Positions 7,868-14,896 are shown, numbered from the stretch's first letter. The stretch: 33,283 nt of DNA from Patescibacteria group bacterium (GCA_028692545.1 JAQUXC010000002.1:92082-125364), one strand, 5' to 3'. The notes: generated by a model from the sequence alone, not told the origin. Program-made: numbers and translations.

Positions 7868-7900
7868 AAAAATCACCACGCTTAGCGGGGCGATTTTTTT
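7868..7900. terminator. Bidirectional terminator after the microprotein operon
   Basis: The arms aaaaatc and gattttt, with cc/gg and cgc/gcg inside, form an imperfect hairpin with loop tta. A T7 tail follows on the plus strand (7894-7900) and a T-rich tail on the minus strand (7872-7862). It sits 23 bases past the last microprotein stop. Confidence 0.75.
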
Positions 7901-7923
7901 GATTAAAATGTTTAGTTTTATTT

Positions 7924-8010
7924 TTATCCATATGATGGTAGGTCATCAAACCAACCAAAGACACATCCAAAACAGAATGCAACGATAACCAACATGATTA
8001 TCTTCTTCAT
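7924..8010 (-). CDS. 28-aa membrane microprotein (operon position 5)
   Basis: ATG at 8010 with SD GGAGA upstream and a TAA stop. The peptide starts MKKIIMLVIVAFCFGC and has one hydrophobic helix with two cysteines (residues 13 and 16), followed by a short acidic/aromatic tail (GWFDDLPSYG). FGC is a weak lipobox-like string, so a lipoprotein is possible but unproven. It is the last gene of a five-gene minus-strand operon and precedes the terminator at 7900-7868. The function is unknown. Confidence 0.6.
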   Translation of the reverse strand: MKKIIMLVIVAFCFGCVFGWFDDLPSYG

Positions 8011-8027
8011 ATTCTCTCCTTTTTTAA

Positions 8028-8162
8028 TTACCACTCACGAAAGCAGCGCTCGCAGGGGCAATAATCACTTTTACAATTGTCACATGGGCAATGGAGTAAA
8101 AGCTTATCAAACAACAACCAAGCAAGTATTGATAGTAGAATGAAGATAATTATGTTTTTCAT
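8028..8162 (-). CDS. 44-aa membrane-anchored CPCxxC-repeat microprotein (position 4)
   Basis: ATG at 8162. Residues 1-18 (MKNIIIFILL...) are an N-terminal membrane helix. The tail contains CPCDNCKSDYCPCERC, two CPCxxC units separated by four residues. Six cysteines within 16 residues suggest metal binding (for example zinc or a small cluster) or redox exchange at the membrane surface. Its start lies nine bases after the previous gene's stop, with a GTGTGGAAG leader as a weak SD. The function is unknown. Confidence 0.6.
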   Translation of the reverse strand: MKNIIIFILLSILAWLLFDKLLLHCPCDNCKSDYCPCERCFREW

Positions 8163-8170
8163 CTTCCACA

Positions 8171-8266
8171 CTACTTATCCATGAAAACAAGTATAATTAA
8201 TACCATAAATGATGCAGCCATGGTGACAATACTACCACCGATAAATCCAAAAATAAAATTCTTCAT
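8171..8266 (-). CDS. 31-aa single-helix microprotein (position 3)
   Basis: ATG at 8266 preceded by AAAGGAGAA. The peptide begins MKNFIFGFIGGSIVTM and is almost entirely one membrane helix with a GxxGG packing motif and a basic end. The opening MKxFIxGFxxG is shared with the next gene upstream (8312-8392), so the two look like paralogs. It is part of the five-gene operon; role unknown. Confidence 0.6.
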   Translation of the reverse strand: MKNFIFGFIGGSIVTMAASFMVLIILVFMDK

Positions 8267-8311
8267 TCCATTCTCCTTTTTTTGGTATGACATCTTTATT
8301 TTTCGACACCT

Positions 8312-8392
8312 CTAATCTTCTTTAACTATAAGTATAAAGGCGATGAAAATAAATATAATGCCTGTTACAAATCCTGAAATAAAATATTTCAT
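8312..8392 (-). CDS. 26-aa single-helix microprotein (position 2)
   Basis: ATG at 8392 with a near-perfect SD (AAGGAGG, six bases before the ATG) and a TAG stop. The peptide begins MKYFISGFVTGIIFIF and is a single membrane helix ending KED. It resembles the 8171-8266 peptide at the N-terminus (MKxFIxGF). It begins 30 bases after the stop of the 203-aa gene in the same operon. Peptides this short with strong SDs are often regulators or subunits of membrane complexes, or toxins; nothing here decides which. Confidence 0.6.
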   Translation of the reverse strand: MKYFISGFVTGIIFIFIAFILIVKED

Positions 8393-8422
8393 TTTTTACC
8401 TCCTTATTGATATAATTTAAAT

Positions 8423-9034
8423 TCATTTCCAAAATTCAGCAATGCTACTGTCCTGACCTTGAAGAAGTCCACACCCTTCAAAGTGAGGACATTGACATAA
8501 CATTTTACTCCACTCAATATCATAAATAGTAGTAATAACTGAAGACCAAGAATACTCAACATCAGACCAAACAATCACTTTTATATCACTATCGTCTTTA
8601 GTAATATAGGTATGTATATCCTCAATACATGTTGGCCTAAATTTCTCAAGTTCGTCGTCATCGAAGTGAATATTTCTTGGTAGAAGATATGCACAAAGAA
8701 TTTCATAAATATCCGATCTACCATTTATCTTTTCTGTCTTAGTTAAATACCATGTCTTCCAAAATTTTCCTTCCGGAGTATCTTCTTTTATAAGACTTTC
8801 ATAATAGATGCTGGCGGGAATATAAACAACTTCAAATTTAGAATCCTTTAACCTAGCATTAGCCTCTCTGAGTAATTCAGATAAGTACCCAAAAACGTCT
8901 GCTGGACAAATTAAGTCCATGTTGGATCTTACAACCTTATCCAAATTATTTAAACGAAGCATGGTATTAGCTTCATCAAGAGCAATACTAAGTTGCGCAA
9001 CTAACAGGAAAAGTCTGGATCTTTTTTGTTCCAT
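8423..9034 (-). CDS. Unknown 203-aa protein heading the microprotein operon
   Basis: The ATG at 9034 is chosen because GGAGG (9047-9043) sits eight bases upstream. A longer reading from a GTG at 9049 would overlap that SD. The protein is soluble, opens with a helix (MEQKRSRLFLLVAQL) and is rich in D, E and W. It ends with a CQCPHFEGCG cluster, whose cysteines echo the CPCxxC microprotein in the same operon. I recognise no family. Codon use is visibly less AT-biased than in neighbouring rny or clpP, and there is a consensus-like promoter just upstream. It is probably acquired. Confidence 0.65.
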   Translation of the reverse strand: MEQKRSRLFLLVAQLSIALDEANTMLRLNNLDKVVRSNMDLICPADVFGYLSELLREANARLKDSKFEVVYIPASIYYESLIKEDTPEGKFWKTWYLTKTEKINGRSDIYEILCAYLLPRNIHFDDDELEKFRPTCIEDIHTYITKDDSDIKVIVWSDVEYSWSSVITTIYDIEWSKMLCQCPHFEGCGLLQGQDSSIAEFWK

Positions 9035-9066
9035 TACAATATCCTCCACTTATATATTTTTTCTTT

Positions 9067-9094
9067 ATCTTACACTTTGGAAACTTCTTGTCAA
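9067..9094 (-). promoter_or_regulatory. Sigma70 promoter of the microprotein operon
   Basis: Minus strand TTGACA (9094-9089), a 16-base spacer, TAAGAT (9072-9067). The start should lie near 9060, about 25 bases before the ATG at 9034. Confidence 0.65.
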
Positions 9095-9160
9095 CACACA
9101 AAAACCAAAGAACTTCAACAAAATTATATTAAAATAATTACCTTAAAATTAGTATTATTT

Positions 9161-9188
9161 CCGCCAGAGGCGCCTGCCTACCGGCAGG
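9161..9188. repeat. Paired GC-rich hairpins upstream of rny
   Basis: Two adjacent small palindromes, cgcc-aga-ggcg (9162-9172) and cctgcc-tacc-ggcagg (9173-9188), lie in an otherwise AT-rich gap. They resemble the insert in the tRNA fragment at 2067-2095 in composition (cctg, ccgcc), and are probably members of a dispersed repeat family. Confidence 0.5.
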
Positions 9189-9208
9189 TAAGCATTTACA
9201 TCTAATAC

Positions 9209-9237
9209 TTGAAAAAAATAGACTAATGTGATAATAT
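9209..9237 (+). promoter_or_regulatory. Promoter of rny-ymdB-HU
   Basis: TTGAAA (9209-9214), a 17-base spacer, then TAATAT (9232-9237), with TGA forming an extended -10. The start near 9244 implies a leader of about 210 bases before the rny ATG, unusually long for this window. Confidence 0.65.
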
Positions 9238-9365
9238 GAGTTTATTGTTAATTAATAACTAAGTTTTGGATAAAGAATTCTAGGATATTAAAGTCAAAAA
9301 TATCAGTAAACAAGCCAAAAATTACGAAATATAGAAATGCTCAAATTAACTCTATTAAATAATAT

Positions 9366-9406
9366 AGAACTAAAATTACTGAAAATACGAATTTTAGAAA
9401 AGTTCT
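9366..9406 (+). promoter_or_regulatory. Hairpin in the long rny 5' leader
   Basis: taaaatt (9371-9377) pairs with aatttta (9390-9396), and agaac (9366-9370) pairs with gttct (9402-9406) across a small asymmetric loop. The stem ends about 50 bases before the rny ATG and could affect rny mRNA stability. The regulatory role is inference only. The rest of 9244-9455 shows nothing else I can name. Confidence 0.35.
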
Positions 9407-9455
9407 AATTTTTGTTATACAAATTCTTTGTTCAAAATTCGAAAGATAAATCAAA

Positions 9456-10985
9456 ATGATAGAAACACTATCCTATGCGCTAGCGTCTATGTTGCTTTTA
9501 GGTTTGGGAATATTTCTAGGTTACAAATTAAGACAAACAGTAGCAAAAAATGCCGTAAATAGTGCTGAAAAAAAAGCAGAAGAAATACTTGAAAAAGCAA
9601 AAGAAAAACAACAAGACATATTAATTCAAGCAAAAGAAAAATCAATAACTATAATTGATGAAGCAAAAAAAGATGAGCAAGAAAGAAGAAAAGAAATACA
9701 TCACACTCAACAAAGATTAGAACAAAGAGAATCTCTTTTCGACAAAAAATTACTTGATTTAGAAAATAGAAATCAAGAAATAAAAGACAAAGAAGAAAAA
9801 ACAGAAAAACTCAAGGAAGAAATAAAACAAATTCAACTCATGCAACTTGAAAGATTAGAAAATATTTCTAAAATGTCTCAAGATGATGCAAAGACTTTGC
9901 TCTTAGAAAAAACGGAAAATATAATGAAAGATGAGCTTGTTGCAAAAATAAAAAAAATAGAACAAGAATCAACAGAAGAAATAGACAAAAGAGCAAAGGA
10001 TTTATTATCAAATGCAATACAAAGATGTGCTATAAATCATGCCACAGAAACTACTACAACAACTGTAAATATTAGTTCAGATGAAATGAAGGGCAGAATC
10101 ATTGGAAGAGAAGGTAGAAATATAAGAACAATAGAAAAACTTACAGGAGTGGAAATTATAATAGATGATACACCTGATGTAATAGTAATATCTGGTTTTA
10201 ATCCAATTAGACGTCATTTGGCAAAAAAAGTTATAGACAAACTTGTATTAGATGGAAGAATACACCCAGGGAGAATTGAACAAACAATAGAAGAAGCAAA
10301 AAAAGAAATAGCATTAGACATAAAAAAAGCCGGAGAAGAATCAATATATGAAGCTGGAATCCCTTCTGTTGACCCAAAACTCGTTCAAATACTTGGAAGA
10401 CTTAAATATAGAACTTCTTATGGTCAAAACCAATTAAAACATTCTGTAGAAGTATCTCTTTTATCTGGACTTATCGCAGAAGATTTAGGTGCAGATGTAG
10501 CAATAGCAAAAAAGGGTGGTCTATTTCATGATATAGGCAAGGCACTTGATCACGAAATAAAAGGAACTCATCCAGAAATAGGTTATGATATACTTAAAAA
10601 ATTTGAAATAAGCGAAGATGTGGCACTCTGTGCAAAAACTCATCATGATGACAAACCAGCAACACTTGAAGCAACAATAGTAAAAGTCGCTGATGCAATA
10701 TCTGGCGCAAGACCAGGAGCAAGAAAAGACAATTATGAAAACTTCTTACAAAGATTAGATGAACTTGAAAAAATTACAAATTCATTTGAAGGTGTAGATA
10801 AATCATACGCTATTCAAGCTGGCCGTGAAATTAGAATATTTGTTCGCCCTGAAGAAATAGATGATCTAAAAGCTATAAAACTAGCTCAAAGTATAGCTGG
10901 AAAAATAGAGGAAGAATTAAAATATCCTGGAGAAATAAGAGTAACTGTTATAAGAGAAACTAGAATTACTGAATACGCTAGATAA
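9456..10985 (+). CDS. rny: Ribonuclease Y
   Basis: 509 aa, the usual length for this membrane-anchored endoribonuclease that starts mRNA decay. The order is an N-terminal helix (residues 4-24), a long K/E-rich coiled coil (about 30-190), a KH RNA-binding domain with GRIIGREGRNIRTIE (about 211-225), and an HD domain with the metal-binding HDIGKALDHE (about 356) and later KTHHDD. It ends in the conserved ITEYAR. The start has no SD but matches the family N-terminus. ymdB follows 14 bases later and HU after that, so all three are probably co-transcribed. Confidence 0.97.
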   Translation: MIETLSYALASMLLLGLGIFLGYKLRQTVAKNAVNSAEKKAEEILEKAKEKQQDILIQAKEKSITIIDEAKKDEQERRKEIHHTQQRLEQRESLFDKKLLDLENRNQEIKDKEEKTEKLKEEIKQIQLMQLERLENISKMSQDDAKTLLLEKTENIMKDELVAKIKKIEQESTEEIDKRAKDLLSNAIQRCAINHATETTTTTVNISSDEMKGRIIGREGRNIRTIEKLTGVEIIIDDTPDVIVISGFNPIRRHLAKKVIDKLVLDGRIHPGRIEQTIEEAKKEIALDIKKAGEESIYEAGIPSVDPKLVQILGRLKYRTSYGQNQLKHSVEVSLLSGLIAEDLGADVAIAKKGGLFHDIGKALDHEIKGTHPEIGYDILKKFEISEDVALCAKTHHDDKPATLEATIVKVADAISGARPGARKDNYENFLQRLDELEKITNSFEGVDKSYAIQAGREIRIFVRPEEIDDLKAIKLAQSIAGKIEEELKYPGEIRVTVIRETRITEYAR

Positions 10986-10999
10986 TTAATATAAAATCT

Positions 11000-11800
11000 A
11001 TGCTAAAAGTATTATTCTTTGGAGACGTAATGGGCTCTATTGGTAGAAAAGCTATAACTTCTACTTTGCCAATACTAAAAAACAAATACAAGATAGATTT
11101 TGTGATAACAAATGCTGAAAATCTTGCTCATGGCAAAGGAGTAACTACAAAAACACTAGACCAGTTAAAAAATATTGGAGTAGATTTTTTTACATCTGGA
11201 AATCATGTATATTCAAAAGGAAACTACAAAAAAATAGTTGATTCAAATGAATATAATATTATAGCACCAGCCAACGATCCAAGAACTCCAAAAAACAATG
11301 GATATAAAATTATAGATGTAAGTGGGAAAAAAATATTCATATTCAATTTATTGGGTAGAACATTTATAAATGAAAAAAATATTGAATGTCCATTCAAAAC
11401 TTTTGATAAAATATATAAAAAAATCAAGGAACTCAAACCTGATTTCACAATTCTAGATTTTCATGCTGAAGCAACTAGTGAAAAAGTTGCAATGGGACAT
11501 TATGTAGATGGAAAAATTGATGTACAAATTGGAACACACACACATATTCAAACAAATGATGCTAGGGTGTTACCAAATGGAACATTATATGTTACAGATA
11601 TTGGTATGGCTGGAGCAAAAGAATCTGTAATAGGAATAGAAAAAGAAATAATAATAGAAAAATTCATAAAAAATTCTAAAATTATATTTGACTTACCAAA
11701 AAATGGTGAAGCGATAGTAAATGGTGTCTATCTAGAATTAAATAAAAATAAAAAAAATAATTCCATACAACTTATAAATGAATTTATAGAAATAAAATAA
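11000..11800 (+). CDS. ymdB: YmdB-family metallophosphoesterase
   Basis: 266 aa, full length for this cyclic-nucleotide phosphodiesterase-like family. Metal and phosphate motifs are in order: FFGDVMGSIGRKA (about 6-18), TNAENLAHGKG (about 38-48), TSGNHVYSKGNY (about 65-76), DFHAEATSEK (about 153) and GTHTHIQTNDAR (about 178-189). In Bacillus, YmdB influences motility versus biofilm gene expression. The rny-ymdB pairing is conserved across many bacteria and is kept here, pointing to linked RNA-decay or second-messenger control. Confidence 0.93.
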   Translation: MLKVLFFGDVMGSIGRKAITSTLPILKNKYKIDFVITNAENLAHGKGVTTKTLDQLKNIGVDFFTSGNHVYSKGNYKKIVDSNEYNIIAPANDPRTPKNNGYKIIDVSGKKIFIFNLLGRTFINEKNIECPFKTFDKIYKKIKELKPDFTILDFHAEATSEKVAMGHYVDGKIDVQIGTHTHIQTNDARVLPNGTLYVTDIGMAGAKESVIGIEKEIIIEKFIKNSKIIFDLPKNGEAIVNGVYLELNKNKKNNSIQLINEFIEIK

Positions 11801-11804
11801 ATAT

Positions 11805-12080
11805 ATGAACAAAGTAGAATTAATAAATACTATAGCTTCAAAAATTAATCTAACAAAAAAAGACATTGAAAATGTAATAAACTCTTTTGAAGAAATAGTA
11901 ATAAATGTTTTACAAAAAGGCGACAAAGTAACACTTACCGGTTTTGGTGGATTTGAAGCTAGAATAATGAAATCAAGAACTGGTGTAAACCCACAAACTG
12001 GCGCAAAAATTGTTATTCCTACTACAACTGTACCAAAATTCCGTGCAGGAAAATCGTTCAAAGATGCCTTAAAAAAATAA
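11805..12080 (+). CDS. HU-family DNA-binding protein
   Basis: 91 aa, typical for HU/IHF. It begins MNKVELINTIASKINLTKKD and has the conserved GDKVTLTGFGGFE turn. A DNA-binding beta-arm includes the conserved TGVNPQTGAKI, and the end FRAGKSFKDAL is characteristic. It compacts and bends DNA as a dimer. It starts four bases after ymdB, so it is likely transcribed from the rny promoter, and ends before a strong bidirectional terminator. Whether it is HU or IHF-like cannot be decided from one subunit. Confidence 0.95.
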   Translation: MNKVELINTIASKINLTKKDIENVINSFEEIVINVLQKGDKVTLTGFGGFEARIMKSRTGVNPQTGAKIVIPTTTVPKFRAGKSFKDALKK

Positions 12081-12117
12081 ATTCAAACTTTGGCAATATT
12101 ATTATAAAGATTCAAAA

Positions 12118-12151
12118 ATAAAAAATACGGAAATATTATCGTATTTTTTAT
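12118..12151. terminator. Bidirectional terminator between HU and the C39 peptidase gene
   Basis: The perfect 12-bp arms ataaaaaatacg (12118-12129) and cgtattttttat (12140-12151) enclose a 10-base loop. T tracts lie on both strands, and it serves the convergent genes on either side. Confidence 0.85.
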
Positions 12152-12167
12152 TATATGCTTCTAAAAT

Positions 12168-13022
12168 TTATTTTAATATAATTCCAATTTTTTTATTTAC
12201 ATTTAAATTTTTTAATCCACTATCCCAATCAGCAATTGCATTCCATAAAATATTTTCATCATAAATATAATCTTTCCCCTTTCTTGTACCTGGATCATTT
12301 GTAATCATCATACCTTCCTTTGTAAAACCCTTTACAACAAGCATGTGGTAGAGTGGTCCAACTCCCTTGAAGTTTGGATTTTTTAGTTCTCTCCCTGCAG
12401 TTGGAAGTATAAGTGGGACGCCACTACTTAAAATATCTTTCATATCTTCTATAGAATTAAATTCTATTATCTCTCCACTCACATTAAAAAAATTCTCTGC
12501 AAGCTCTATTGTAGTAGTTGCTGACAAATCAAATTGACTACCAAAACTTTCTTTTTGCCAACTTATCATATCTCCAATATCTTTCATAGCTGATTCAACT
12601 GTAATATCCTTATTTTCCAAAAACGAATAAACCATTAAAATACTTGCCTCTTCACAACCCTCTTTGTAATCTTCATCCCATTTTTGATCTGGTGATTGAA
12701 TTGTAAAAGGAATTTTTAAATTTATTTCTAACTTTGTTTGTGGGCGCGGATTTGGGACAATTTCATTATTATTATTTGTGGTATTTATATCATCACGTAG
12801 AGATGATTCATGAATCATCTCTACGTTTTCATTTAAAATATTTTTACTATTTTCTCCCAAATCTGCGCCCGAAGAATTTATTTCATTCAGTGACATTTCA
12901 TTTGGCAATTCTACTTTTTTTTCAAAAAATAGTTCTTTTATCTTTATTCTATTACTATAAAAAATAAATCCTAAAAATATTAGGACAAAAATTATTAACA
13001 AAATTTTTATTTTTTTACTCAT
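12168..13022 (-). CDS. Membrane-anchored C39-like (papain-fold) peptidase
   Basis: 284 aa. The order is a membrane anchor (residues 6-22), a low-complexity Ser/Asn-rich linker (about 38-95), then a Peptidase_C39_2-type domain. Likely catalytic residues are Cys123 (YKEGCEEAS), His226 (LYHMLVVKGF) and Asp243 (TNDPGTRKGK). It should act outside the membrane, possibly on peptides or peptidoglycan-linked peptides. The ATG overlaps the end of the murE-like gene by eight bases, so it closes the ruvA operon. A perfect 30-bp palindrome sits in frame inside the linker at 12796-12825, encoding about residues 66-76. Confidence 0.85.
   Translation of the reverse strand: MSKKIKILLIIFVLIFLGFIFYSNRIKIKELFFEKKVELPNEMSLNEINSSGADLGENSKNILNENVEMIHESSLRDDINTTNNNNEIVPNPRPQTKLEINLKIPFTIQSPDQKWDEDYKEGCEEASILMVYSFLENKDITVESAMKDIGDMISWQKESFGSQFDLSATTTIELAENFFNVSGEIIEFNSIEDMKDILSSGVPLILPTAGRELKNPNFKGVGPLYHMLVVKGFTKEGMMITNDPGTRKGKDYIYDENILWNAIADWDSGLKNLNVNKKIGIILK
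12796..12825. repeat. Perfect 30-bp palindrome inside the C39 peptidase linker
   Basis: The half-site cgtagagatgattca is followed directly by its exact reverse complement, with no loop. It is 30 bp, a multiple of three, and leaves the reading frame open in a poorly constrained linker. Compare the 30-bp palindrome at 23567-23596. Confidence 0.85.
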
Positions 13023-14322
13023 TTTTTAAATTGGTCAATATTTCTCTTACAACCTTTCTATCATCCCATCTTATTTTTTTATTATCTTTTATGCATATAA
13101 ATTGCTCTGCTCCTTTTCCTGTGATAAGAATTAGATCATCTTCGCCAGCAATATTTATTGCATATTCAATAGCTTTTTTTCTGTCCTCTATTTTAAACAA
13201 ATTTTCATTCAATATTTTTCCCTTTTCTATTGCCCCACTTGCCACATTATCTATAATACCTATTGGATCATCATCATATGGATCTTCATTTGTCACAATT
13301 ACAATATCAGCCTTTTCTCCAGCCATGGCACCCATTATTGGCTGTCTGTCTTTGTCTCTACCACCTCCGCACGATCCAAGAATATGAATTAATCTTTGAT
13401 AATAAAATAAATCTATTGTTTTATATAACTGCTTCAAACTCTCTATTTCAGGAGCATAGTCTATCATCACTTTGAAATTTTGTCCTTCATTTATAAACTC
13501 CATCCTTCCTGGTGTACCAATAAAATCTTTTAGAGGCTCTACAAGTTTTGAAATATCAATTTCCTGTGAATATATTACAGACATTGCCGCAAGAACATTA
13601 TATATATTAAATTCTCCTATTAATTTGTCTTCAAATTCAATTCCATTTACACTAAACTTTGTAATTGGTTTTAATTCTATATCCTCGGCTTGAATAGCGC
13701 TTTCTTTATTTATAGAAAAATCTATTTTTTTATCAGCATCAAATGCCATAAATTCACTAGAATAATTATCGTCTCTATTTGCTATTACAACTTTTTCTAT
13801 TGTTTTTCCATTTATAATTTTCTTTCCGTATTTTGTGAGGTGTTTAAATAATTCCAATTTGCAATTCTTGTAATTATCAAAACCTCCGTGAGACTCCAAA
13901 TGTTCTGGAGTAAGATTTGTGAAAACTACTACATCATAATTTATTCCCGAGTGACGAAATTGTTTTATACCTTCTGATGATGTTTCTATTACAGCATATT
14001 GACATCCAGTTTTTACCATTTGATGCAACATTTTTTGCAAACCAAACCTACCAATCATAGTCATTTTTTTGTCATTGAGCCATGTTTTGTTTCCTATTTT
14101 AAATCCAACTGTAGAAGTGGATCCAACTTTATATCCCAAATTTTCCAAAAAATAAGAAATCATATCCGTAACCGTGGACTTTCCATTTGTACCTGTTACT
14201 CCTATTACTATCATTTTATTTGAGGGACAAAAAAATAAATTTGCACCCAAAAGAGACATAGTTTTGTGATAACTATTTAATATACTTTTTGGCAAAACTT
14301 TTTTTATTATTTTTTTTAACAT
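13015..14322 (-). CDS. MurE-like Mur ligase lacking the N-terminal domain
   Basis: 435 aa from the ATG at 14322 (MLKKIIKKVLP); an upstream start would add 12 hydrophobic residues. It begins almost at the ATP-binding loop VTGTNGKSTVTD (about 41-52), so the UDP-sugar-binding N-terminal domain of MurE is missing or replaced by a short helix. The central domain (ETSSEG, TNLTPEHLESHG) and C-terminal ligase domain (DYAPEIESL, GSCGGGRDKDRQP, TNEDPYDDDP, GKGAEQ) are complete. The DNPR motif that MurE uses to select meso-diaminopimelate reads EDPY, so the added amino acid cannot be predicted. Downstream of femX-like and pilin, and overlapping the C39 gene. Confidence 0.85.
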   Translation of the reverse strand: MLKKIIKKVLPKSILNSYHKTMSLLGANLFFCPSNKMIVIGVTGTNGKSTVTDMISYFLENLGYKVGSTSTVGFKIGNKTWLNDKKMTMIGRFGLQKMLHQMVKTGCQYAVIETSSEGIKQFRHSGINYDVVVFTNLTPEHLESHGGFDNYKNCKLELFKHLTKYGKKIINGKTIEKVVIANRDDNYSSEFMAFDADKKIDFSINKESAIQAEDIELKPITKFSVNGIEFEDKLIGEFNIYNVLAAMSVIYSQEIDISKLVEPLKDFIGTPGRMEFINEGQNFKVMIDYAPEIESLKQLYKTIDLFYYQRLIHILGSCGGGRDKDRQPIMGAMAGEKADIVIVTNEDPYDDDPIGIIDNVASGAIEKGKILNENLFKIEDRKKAIEYAINIAGEDDLILITGKGAEQFICIKDNKKIRWDDRKVVREILTNLKNE

Positions 14323-14339
14323 TATATAAAAACAACAAA

Positions 14340-14555
14340 TTATAAACCATAATAACACGAATTAGAATATTCATTCCAATTACTAGTTTTTTTACAATTT
14401 CCATTTTGGCAATAAAACATAACCCAATTCTCACTACCAACATCTTCTAAATATCCCCAAATACATGGCGGTCTAGGTATGTCTTGATAAGTAGAAGTAT
14501 CATCATAAGTATACCAATCGTTAGGATATTCTGGATCTTCTGGTATAGAATTCAT
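14340..14555 (-). CDS. C-terminal half of pilin 2 in a shifted frame
   Basis: 71 aa. Its ATG overlaps the TGA of the upstream pilin in an ATGA string at the end of a TA repeat. The sequence starts NSIPEDPEYPNDW, which is how pilin globular domains often continue. It has four cysteines and many Tyr/Trp residues, matching the Cys-rich C-terminal domain of pilin 1 (1037-1536). It could be a separately initiated product (GGAGA lies about 17 bases before the ATG), or the true C-terminus of one pilin cut off by a repeat-length change. It has no signal or membrane segment, so alone it could not enter a pilus. Confidence 0.6.
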   Translation of the reverse strand: MNSIPEDPEYPNDWYTYDDTSTYQDIPRPPCIWGYLEDVGSENWVMFYCQNGNCKKTSNWNEYSNSCYYGL

Positions 14556-14896
14556 ATATATATATTATCTCCTTTTTTTAAAGAATATCCAGAACACAAA
14601 TAACCATTATAACTCTCTTCATCTATATAATCTAAAACTCCGTCATTTCCACAATCACTTTGATAATAACTCCATGTATTTATTGACCCAATAGGATATC
14701 CATTATTATCTATATGATACATTTCTAATGCCTGCGATACGATTTTCAAATCACTCATTCTTTTTGCATCTCTTGCCTTCATTCTTGCAGAATTAAGTGC
14801 AAAAATAGCAAGAGTTGAAAGTAGCCCAATAATAGTTATCACTACTAATAGCTCTATGAGAGTAAAGCCTTGTCTTTTATTATTTATATTTACCAT
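14552..14896 (-). CDS. Type IV pilin-like protein (N-terminal part), pilin 2
   Basis: 114 aa up to a TGA. The prepilin signature is KRQGFTLIELLVVITIIGLL, with a short basic leader (MVNINNKRQG), and it is followed by the conserved helix ARMKARDAKRMSDLKIVSQALEM. It is processed by prepilin peptidase after G and assembled in a pilus or pseudopilus. The first ~100 bases are nearly identical to pilin 1, including a 35-base exact match (14784-14818 versus 1421-1455), so the two are recent duplicates or share by gene conversion. The start overlaps the femX-like stop (ATGGTAA). The frame ends in a TA run at 14554-14565. Confidence 0.85.
   Translation of the reverse strand: MVNINNKRQGFTLIELLVVITIIGLLSTLAIFALNSARMKARDAKRMSDLKIVSQALEMYHIDNNGYPIGSINTWSYYQSDCGNDGVLDYIDEESYNGYLCSGYSLKKGDNIYI
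14554..14565 (-). repeat. TA dinucleotide tract at the pilin 2 frame break
   Basis: Six AT units (14554-14565) span the point where the upstream frame stops (TGA 14554-14552) and the downstream frame begins (ATG 14555). Losing one two-base unit would fuse the two frames into a single pilin of about 185 aa. Confidence 0.7.

Noticed and set aside
9035-9049. GTG start adding five residues to the 203-aa protein
   Set aside because: GGAGG at 9047-9043 is the SD for the ATG at 9034; the longer start would overlap it.
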